DNA of 64,000 nucleotides, taken from assembly GCF_002843385.1 (NCBI RefSeq), contig NZ_MVDE01000012.1, forward strand, positions 1-64,000, given 5' to 3'. The notes below the pieces were generated by a model. The model was given only the letters and a program-made list of their open reading frames with translations. It had not been told where the DNA came from and made no database searches. The DNA comes from Labilibaculum manganireducens (lineage in GTDB: Bacteria; Bacteroidota; Bacteroidia; Bacteroidales; Marinifilaceae). The translations under genes and the position numbers were made by a program. Positions 57,956-64,000 of this stretch are shown here, piece after piece; position 1 is the first letter of the stretch, and the number at the start of each line of letters is the position of its first letter.

Positions 57956-58894
57956 ATGAAAATTACCGTTGTAGGTGCAGGAAATGTTGGCGCAACTTGT
58001 GCAAATTGCATAGCCCAAAAGGAATTAGCAAACGAAGTAATTATTGTTGACATTAAAGATGGATTGTCAGAGGGAAAAGCTCTGGATATGTGGCAAACTG
58101 CTCCGATTAATTATTACGATACAAGAGTTAAGGGAGTAACTAATGATTATGCTGCTACTGCAGGATCAGAGGTTGTTGTTATTACATCAGGTCTTCCGCG
58201 TAAACCGGGAATGAGTCGTGATGACTTAATCGCTACCAATGCAGGTATTGTAAAATCGGTTACTGAAAATGTAATTGCACATTCTCCTGATGCAATCATC
58301 ATTATCGTGTCAAATCCTTTAGACGTTATGACTTATGCTGCTTTCTTAACAGCTAAAAAAGCATCTAACAAAGTATTTGGTATGGCTGGTGTATTGGATA
58401 CAGCTCGTTACCGTGCTTTTCTTGCTGAAGAATTAAATGTTTCTCCTAAGGATATTCAGGCATTATTGATGGGTGGACACGGTGATACTATGGTTCCACT
58501 TCCTCGTTATACCACTGTAGCAGGTATTCCTGTAACCGATTTGATCGAAGAAGATAAATTGAATGCTATTATTGAAAGAACTAAATTTGGTGGTGGTGAA
58601 TTGGTAAACCTGATGGGAACTTCAGCTTGGTACGCTCCAGGTGCTGCGGCAGCTCAAATGGTAGAAGCTATTGTTCGTGATCAAAAAAGAATTTTCCCGG
58701 TATGTGCTCTGTTGAACGGAGAATACGGAATGAAAGATATTTTCTTGGGAGTACCTGTTGTTTTAGGTAAAAATGGTATCGAGAAAGTAATTGAAGTGAA
58801 ATTAAACACAGAGGAAATGGAATTGTTGAAAGGATCAGCAGAGGCTGTTAAATCTGTAATGAAAGTGTTGGATGAAATGAATATTCTATCTTAG
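57956..58894 (+). CDS. mdh: Malate dehydrogenase
   Basis: A 312-residue NAD-dependent malate dehydrogenase of the LDH-like type. The NAD motif is KITVVGAGNVGATCANCIA. Substrate residues: SGLPRKPGMSRDDL (first Arg loop), IIVSNPLDVMTY, and the catalytic His in LMGGHGDTMVPLPRYT. It interconverts malate and oxaloacetate in the TCA cycle. The ATG at 57956 is clear. It has its own terminator. Confidence 0.96.
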   Translation: MKITVVGAGNVGATCANCIAQKELANEVIIVDIKDGLSEGKALDMWQTAPINYYDTRVKGVTNDYAATAGSEVVVITSGLPRKPGMSRDDLIATNAGIVKSVTENVIAHSPDAIIIIVSNPLDVMTYAAFLTAKKASNKVFGMAGVLDTARYRAFLAEELNVSPKDIQALLMGGHGDTMVPLPRYTTVAGIPVTDLIEEDKLNAIIERTKFGGGELVNLMGTSAWYAPGAAAAQMVEAIVRDQKRIFPVCALLNGEYGMKDIFLGVPVVLGKNGIEKVIEVKLNTEEMELLKGSAEAVKSVMKVLDEMNILS

Positions 58895-58923
58895 GTTAGA
58901 AGATTTCATTTACTAAAATATTG

Positions 58924-58952
58924 AGGTTGTCTCCATGAGAGACAACCTTTTT
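58924..58952 (+). terminator. Terminator of mdh
   Basis: AGGTTGTCTC (58924-58933) pairs with GAGACAACCT (58939-58948), then T6. Confidence 0.9.
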
Positions 58953-59135
58953 TGTTTTGTAAAATCAAACAGAAATAAATTCCACCTTAAATTCTGAACA
59001 ATGTCATCTGTAAATCAGTATTTATAAAATTTTTAGATAGATTATTATTTTGTTAATGTTTTAAGGGTTTTATGTAATTTATGGCACAAAATTCTGTTCT
59101 TTTGGTATATTTGCTGTCCTTTGTTCAGAAAGCCC

Positions 59136-59564
59136 ATGAAAATTGAAATCCCAATAGAGATAATCGAACTTGAAACCGAAAGTTTCCATCTTTTAATCAG
59201 ATGTAAAGTAAACAGTAGTCACGAAGGAGATCTTGTGATTGATACCGGCGCTTCAAAAACGGTTTTAGACCGGAATTTTGTACCTGCTTACACCTTGTCT
59301 GAGTATCAAACCTCGGAAATAAAGTCGCGGGGTTTGGGGGAAGGAAGTTTAAATACCGAAATGGTTAAGATAGATTCATTCCAATTAGGAGATCTTCTTG
59401 TAAATGATTTTCATTGTGCAATTATTGATTTGGCAGGAATAAACGAGATGTACATGGAGCACTGTCAGCGGGAAATTTGCGGATTACTTGGGAGTGACTT
59501 TCTTTTAAAACACGGAGCAATTATCGATTATGGAAGAAAAATTCTGGAATTGAGAATTCTTTAA
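59136..59564 (+). CDS. Retropepsin-like aspartic protease
   Basis: A 142-residue single-domain protein of the clan AA aspartic protease type. The catalytic motif is LVIDTGASKTVLDRNF (Asp36). A hydrophobic-Gly motif later (GLLGSDFLLKHGAIIDY) completes the retropepsin lobe. It would act as a homodimer, as retroviral-like proteases do. It lacks a signal peptide and membrane segment. The ATG at 59136 is used; the frame can extend to a TTG at 59121. Substrate unknown. It lies alone before secDF. Confidence 0.8.
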   Translation: MKIEIPIEIIELETESFHLLIRCKVNSSHEGDLVIDTGASKTVLDRNFVPAYTLSEYQTSEIKSRGLGEGSLNTEMVKIDSFQLGDLLVNDFHCAIIDLAGINEMYMEHCQREICGLLGSDFLLKHGAIIDYGRKILELRIL

Positions 59565-59713
59565 ATCCCATGTCTTTCACCAAAGACGTAAAGTCGGTTA
59601 AATACCTGAGATTATTGAACAAAGGAATTTGAAAAAAATTAATATATTTGTGCGTTAATTGCGGTTAAGAATATTATATACCACATAAATAAGAATTAAA
59701 TAAACCTAAACAC

Positions 59714-62689
59714 ATGCGAAATAAAGGAGCGATTCGTCTACTCGCTATACTCTTTGCGTTAGTGAGTTTGTATCAATTGACATTTACTTACGTTACCAAA
59801 TCAGTTGAAAAGGAAGCTCAAGAGTTCGGAGCCGGCGATATTAAGAAGGAACAAGCTTATCTTGACTCTATCAGGGGTGAAGGAGTTTACAATTTTCTTT
59901 GGATTAAAGATTACACTTACAAAGAGTGTAAGGAATTGGAGATGAACCTTGGTCTTGACCTTAAGGGAGGTATGAACGTTACCATGGAGGTTTCTGTAAT
60001 TGATATTATTAAGGCTATGGCCAATAATAGCAAGGATGAAACTTTTGTAGCTGCCATAGAAAAAGCCAAAGCGATGCAAAAGAATAGTCAAAAAGAATTT
60101 GTGGTTCTTTTTGGTGAAGCGTTCGAATCAATCAATCCAAATGCTCAGTTATCTTCTCCTGATATCTTCGGAACTTTAGAGATGAAAGATAAAATTCCTT
60201 TTGGTGCTTCTAATGCTGAGGTGTTAAAAGTGATTAAAAAAGAAGCTGATGCAGCGATTGATAATACCTTTAACATCCTTCGTTCCCGTATTGACCGTTT
60301 TGGTGTTGCACAGCCAAATATTCAAAAAGCTGATGTTTCGGGACGTATCATTATTGAACTTCCAGGTATTAAAGATGCCGCTCGTGTACGTAAGTTACTG
60401 CAAGGAACAGCAAGTCTTGAATTCTGGGAAACTTATAGTGCTAACGAAGTAACTCAATATTTAAATGCTGCGAACGAAAAATTAGCAGCTATCAATACAA
60501 TGGCTGAGCCTGCCGAAGCAGCTAAAGAAGCTACTAAAGAAGAGGTGAAGGAAGAGGCAAAAGATGAAGATGTTGCTCTTTTAGACAAAATTGAAGAAAC
60601 AGCTAAAGATTCGACTACTGACCTTAATGCAAAAGAAATTGCAAAAAAATACCCATTGTTTTCTGTTTTGAATCCTACACAAAGAGGTTCTTCGAAAGCA
60701 GTTGTTGGTATGTCTCATATTAAAGATACTGCCAGAGTAAATCAAATTTTGGCAATGCCGGCTGTTCAATCAGTAATGCCGCGTAATTTGAAATTCTTTT
60801 GGGGGGTTAAACCAATTGATAAAGGTGGTAATGTATTCGAATTGTTTGCTATTAAAGTAACCAGCCGTGATGGAAAAGCTCCTTTAGATGGTGATGCTGT
60901 TACTTCTGCACGCGAGCAAATTGATCAAAACAAAGCACAAGCTGAAGTTTCGATGAGTATGAGTGGTGAAGGAGCAAAAGTTTGGGCTCGTTTAACTAAA
61001 GATAACATTGACCGCGCAATTGCAATTGTTTTGGACGGATATGTTTATTCTGCTCCAAATGTAATTAGTGAAATAAAAGGCGGACAGTCCAGTATCAGTG
61101 GTAATTTCACCATTGCTGAGGCGAAAGATCTTGCAAACATATTAAAGTCAGGTAAATTGCCTGCTCCTGCTCATATTATTGCTGATGAAGTTGTTGGGCC
61201 ATCTTTGGGACAGGAATCTATTCAAAAAGGGATGTGGTCATTCATCATTGCTTTTGTGTTGGTGTTGATTTATATGTTTTTCTTCTATAGTAAAGGTGCA
61301 GGTCTTACTGCAAATATTGCTTTGGTTGCCAACTTGTTCTTTATTTTTGGAGTGCTGGCTTCATTGGGTGCTGTGTTGACTCTACCTGGTATTGCCGGTA
61401 TTGTGTTAACAATCGGTATGTCGGTGGATGCGAACGTACTGATTTATGAGCGTATTCAGGAAGAGCTGAAAGGTGGAAAAGGATTGAGTCTTGCCATTTC
61501 TGATGGATACAAGAATGCCTATTCTGCGATTATTGATGGTAACATCACAACTCTTTTAACTGGTATTATTCTTTATCTTTTTGGTGAAGGTCCAATTAAA
61601 GGTTTTGCAACTACTTTAGTTGTCGGTATTTTCTCATCTTTATTTGCTGCAATTTTTATCACTCGAATAATTATTGAAGGTTCGCTTAAACGTAACCGCA
61701 ACATTACTTTTACAACTAAGTTTACGGATAACTGGTTACGTAATGCACACATTAAATTTCTTGAGAAAAGAAAAGTGTTTTATGTGATTTCAGGTATTGC
61801 GGTTCTTGTTAGTATTGGTTCTCTTGCAACAAGAGGTCTAAATCAAGGTATCGATTTTACCGGGGGTAGGACATATGTTGTTGCTTTTGATCAGGATGTT
61901 TCGGTTGAAGCTATTGCTAAGTCGTTGGAAACTGTTTACGGACATGCTCCTGAAGTGAAAACTTTTGGTGGTGATTCTCAGGTGAAAATTACTACAAAAT
62001 ATAAAATTGATGAATCAGGAAACGAAGTTGATGATGAAGTAGAAGGTTTACTTTACACAGGGTTACAACCATATTTAAATGGAGCTTCTAAAACTGATTT
62101 CCTTGAGAACAATAGAAAGATGTCGCAAAAAGTGGGACCTACTATTGCTGATGATATTCGTCAGTCTGCTGTTTGGTCAATCTTGTTTGCTCTTATCGTG
62201 ATTTTCCTTTACATTATGGTTCGTTTCTCGAACTGGCAGTATGGTTTAGGTGCGATTGTTGCTTTGGCTCACGATTCAATCATTGTATTGGGTATCTTCT
62301 CATTGTGTTACGGATGGCTGCCATTCTCACTTGAGGTGGATCAGGCATTTATTGCAGCAATACTTACTGTGGTGGGTTATTCTATTAATGATACTGTGGT
62401 TGTATTTGACCGTATCCGTGAGTATATTGGATTGCATCCAAAACGTGATCGTGTTGAGGTTGTGGATAGTGCTTTGAATAGTACATTACGTCGTACTTTT
62501 AGTACTTCATTATCTACTATGGTTGTTTTGTTAGCCATCTTCCTTTTCGGGGGAACTTCAATCCAAGGATTTACATTTGCATTGTTGGTAGGGGTAATTG
62601 TCGGAACCTATTCTTCACTATTTATTGCAACTCCAATTTCTTATGACACAAGTTTACGTGTATCTAAAGTGATTGCGAAAAAGAAATAA
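59714..62689 (+). CDS. secDF: Fused protein translocase SecDF
   Basis: A 991-residue fused SecD-SecF protein of the RND-like type that uses the proton gradient to assist Sec export. SecD part: signal-anchor helix (5-25), P1 regions with GLDLKGGMNVTMEVS and NILRSRIDRFGVAQPNIQK, six helices beginning near residue 515 (GMSVDANVLIYERIQEELKG). SecF part begins near residue 690 (GLNQGIDFTGGRTYVV) and has IVGTYSSLFIATPI. A Glu/Ala/Lys-rich linker (about residues 262-290) is inside the P1 region. TATATTTG (59643-59650) lies upstream. Confidence 0.96.
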   Translation: MRNKGAIRLLAILFALVSLYQLTFTYVTKSVEKEAQEFGAGDIKKEQAYLDSIRGEGVYNFLWIKDYTYKECKELEMNLGLDLKGGMNVTMEVSVIDIIKAMANNSKDETFVAAIEKAKAMQKNSQKEFVVLFGEAFESINPNAQLSSPDIFGTLEMKDKIPFGASNAEVLKVIKKEADAAIDNTFNILRSRIDRFGVAQPNIQKADVSGRIIIELPGIKDAARVRKLLQGTASLEFWETYSANEVTQYLNAANEKLAAINTMAEPAEAAKEATKEEVKEEAKDEDVALLDKIEETAKDSTTDLNAKEIAKKYPLFSVLNPTQRGSSKAVVGMSHIKDTARVNQILAMPAVQSVMPRNLKFFWGVKPIDKGGNVFELFAIKVTSRDGKAPLDGDAVTSAREQIDQNKAQAEVSMSMSGEGAKVWARLTKDNIDRAIAIVLDGYVYSAPNVISEIKGGQSSISGNFTIAEAKDLANILKSGKLPAPAHIIADEVVGPSLGQESIQKGMWSFIIAFVLVLIYMFFFYSKGAGLTANIALVANLFFIFGVLASLGAVLTLPGIAGIVLTIGMSVDANVLIYERIQEELKGGKGLSLAISDGYKNAYSAIIDGNITTLLTGIILYLFGEGPIKGFATTLVVGIFSSLFAAIFITRIIIEGSLKRNRNITFTTKFTDNWLRNAHIKFLEKRKVFYVISGIAVLVSIGSLATRGLNQGIDFTGGRTYVVAFDQDVSVEAIAKSLETVYGHAPEVKTFGGDSQVKITTKYKIDESGNEVDDEVEGLLYTGLQPYLNGASKTDFLENNRKMSQKVGPTIADDIRQSAVWSILFALIVIFLYIMVRFSNWQYGLGAIVALAHDSIIVLGIFSLCYGWLPFSLEVDQAFIAAILTVVGYSINDTVVVFDRIREYIGLHPKRDRVEVVDSALNSTLRRTFSTSLSTMVVLLAIFLFGGTSIQGFTFALLVGVIVGTYSSLFIATPISYDTSLRVSKVIAKKK

Positions 62690-62710
62690 TTAGAAATTAA
62701 TTATAAAATT

Positions 62711-62745
62711 GTCCCCCGGATCGTATGGTTCGGGGGATTTTTTTT
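62711..62745 (+). terminator. Terminator of secDF
   Basis: TCCCCCGGA (62712-62720) pairs with TTCGGGGGA (62729-62737) via one wobble, followed by T8. Confidence 0.9.
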
Positions 62746-62822
62746 GCTCAGGTTCAAATCGAATGCAATCTACCTTCATGATTTAAAATTTCTTCGGTAT
62801 ATTTGTTTAAAATTTGAATCAA

Positions 62823-63050
62823 ATGGATAATATTCTTTTATTTATTAGTGGCGGTGAAATTGTTGTCGTACTAGTTGTTATTCTGCTGTTGTTCGGATCG
62901 AAAAAGATTCCTGAATTGGCTCAAGGCTTGGGGAAAGGAATGAAAGAATTCAAACGGGCGACGGAAGATATTAAATCCGAGATCAGAAAGGAAACAGAAG
63001 TTCTTGATCATATCAAGGAATTTAAGGATGACCTTACTAAGAAGCTGTAA
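62823..63050 (+). CDS. tatA: Twin-arginine translocase subunit TatA
   Basis: A 75-residue TatA/E protein. A short N-terminal helix ([20 protein letters not shown]) is followed by the amphipathic helix ([19 protein letters not shown]) and a charged C-terminal tail. The ATG at 62823 (MDNILLFI) is preferred to a TTG at 62814. TatA forms the pore for folded proteins recruited by TatC. TatC is not adjacent. It is close to secDF, so two export genes sit together. Confidence 0.9.
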   Translation: MDNILLFISGGEIVVVLVVILLLFGSKKIPELAQGLGKGMKEFKRATEDIKSEIRKETEVLDHIKEFKDDLTKKL

Positions 63051-63111
63051 TCCCATATTCTAGGTTTAATCATTCCACCAATATACAGTGTGGAATTTTT
63101 TTTTACATTCA

Positions 63112-64000
63112 ATGGACTATTTGTATCTCTTTGTTGGTTTCGTTATTCTTTTATATAGCGGAAATTTGTTGGTAAAAGGAGGAGTGGCCTTATCTTCTCA
63201 TTTTAAGGTTTCTACACTTGTGGTTGGAGTTACTGTAGTTGCTTTTGGAACATCGGCACCAGAGCTTTTTGTGAGTCTGGGAGCAGCTCTTCATGGCAGC
63301 CCTGATATTGCTATCGGCAATGTTATTGGCTCTAATATTGCAAATATTGCCCTCGTTCTTGGTTTTACAGCTATATTGATGCCTTTGCCTGTTCGCAGTA
63401 ATTCCATAAAGTTCGATTGGCCTTTTATGATGGGCGCATCCTTACTGTTTTATGTGTTTATTTTAAATCAGAAATTAGAGTACTATGAAGGAATTGTTTT
63501 TGTAATTCTTTTGATCGTATTTATGGTGTGGACGGTTTGGAAATCAAGAAAGGAAAACAGAGATGTAATAATAGGATTTAAAACAGCCGAGCATTCAATG
63601 TTTGTTGCAGTACTACTAATTCTTGCTGCCTCGGTTGGCTTGTATTTTGGAGCTGATATTTTGGTTGGCAGTGCAAAAAATATCGCTCTCGACTTTGGAG
63701 TAAGTGAGCGTGTAGTCGGATTGACTTTGGTGGCTTTCGGCACATCAGTACCCGAATTAGCTACTTCTGCTGTAGCAGCTTATAAGAAGGAGATGGATAT
63801 CTCTATTGGAAATATTATTGGCTCTAATATATTCAATATTTTAGGAGTGTTGGGAGTTACATCAATTATCAAAAATATTTTCATTAGTCAGCCAATCATA
63901 TCTTTTGATATACTTATTATGCTGGGGGTGTCTTTTCTTCTGTTTTTATTGATTTTGCCTTTGAATAATGGGAAACTTCACCGATGGAAGGGATTTTTAC
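63112..64000 (+). CDS. K+-dependent Na+/Ca2+ exchanger (partial, YrbG-like)
   Basis: A CaCA-family antiporter cut by the window edge, about 296 residues seen. The start is an ATG at 63112 (MDYLYLFVGFVILLYSGN). The two alpha repeats are clear: VAFGTSAPELFVSLGAAL with GNVIGSNIANIALVLG, and VAFGTSVPELATSAVAAY with GNIIGSNIFNILGVLG. It exchanges Ca2+ for Na+ (and perhaps K+) across the inner membrane. The C-terminus lies outside. 61 bp after tatA. Confidence 0.92.
   Translation, partial: MDYLYLFVGFVILLYSGNLLVKGGVALSSHFKVSTLVVGVTVVAFGTSAPELFVSLGAALHGSPDIAIGNVIGSNIANIALVLGFTAILMPLPVRSNSIKFDWPFMMGASLLFYVFILNQKLEYYEGIVFVILLIVFMVWTVWKSRKENRDVIIGFKTAEHSMFVAVLLILAASVGLYFGADILVGSAKNIALDFGVSERVVGLTLVAFGTSVPELATSAVAAYKKEMDISIGNIIGSNIFNILGVLGVTSIIKNIFISQPIISFDILIMLGVSFLLFLLILPLNNGKLHRWKGFL

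Overview
The window looks like a chromosomal segment of a Bacteroidota bacterium, probably a marine Bacteroidales/Marinilabiliales-type organism. The order-level placement is inference. The support is a SusC/SusD pair with a FecI/FecR-type regulator pair, a fused SecDF, a Porin_10-type porin, Bacteroidota-restricted families (DUF4783, DUF6515-like, HU-related proteins), very weak Shine-Dalgarno signals, TAnnTTTG promoter elements and low GC. It opens inside a 5S rRNA gene (end of an rRNA operon) and ends inside a Na+/Ca2+ antiporter gene. Most of it is well-conserved core genome with compact operons and clear hairpin terminators; no prophage, IS element, tRNA or CRISPR array was seen.

Layout. 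1-4.4 kb: 5S rRNA end, putative porin, MltF-like lipoprotein, NUDIX CoA pyrophosphatase. 4.5-7.9 kb (minus): gatE-gatD, the archaeal-type Glu-tRNA(Gln) amidotransferase. 8-10.2 kb (minus): a compact CPBP protease / class D beta-lactamase / DUF2059 operon. 10.3-15.5 kb: gdhA diverging from a large GAF-receiver-PEP synthase-like ATP-binding protein. 15.5-20.5 kb: barrel-like protein, metallophosphoesterase lipoprotein, LolC/E-type permease, NamZ-family muramidase, thioredoxin-like protein. 20.7-27.5 kb: ECF sigma, FecR anti-sigma, SusC and SusD, a complete signalling and uptake unit without adjacent degradative enzymes. 27.9-34.3 kb: aminotransferase, valS, an HU-related gene preceded by three phased 22-bp repeats, and type II NADH dehydrogenase. 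34.6-38.8 kb: secreted DUF6515-like protein, glnA and a convergent ammonium transporter.

39-50 kb: DUF4783 protein, rlmH, a 1223-residue membrane histidine kinase followed at once by an MBL-fold hydrolase, a hemerythrin (RIC-like) plus LuxR-type regulator pair, a TPR protein, and the GTPases Der and Era. 50.4-54.3 kb: an FMN riboswitch with an attenuator controlling ribD-ribE-ribBA-ribH, the full riboflavin pathway apart from the dephosphorylation step. 54.4-64 kb: an RluB/RsuA-type pseudouridine synthase with a long Arg/Ser/Asp-rich tail, glmM-like phosphohexomutase, mdh, a retropepsin-like protease, secDF, tatA and the truncated antiporter.

Functional themes are nitrogen assimilation (gdhA, glnA, amt, aminotransferase), translation and ribosome maturation (valS, gatDE, rlmH, der, era, RluB-like), envelope turnover and export (MltF-like, NamZ, SecDF, TatA, LolC/E-like), and flavin supply. 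The most unusual items are the bacterial gatDE pair, the sensor-fused PEP-synthase-like protein, the phased repeats before the HU-like gene and the low-complexity tail on the pseudouridine synthase. I did not find a wholly new multi-gene defence or mobile system.
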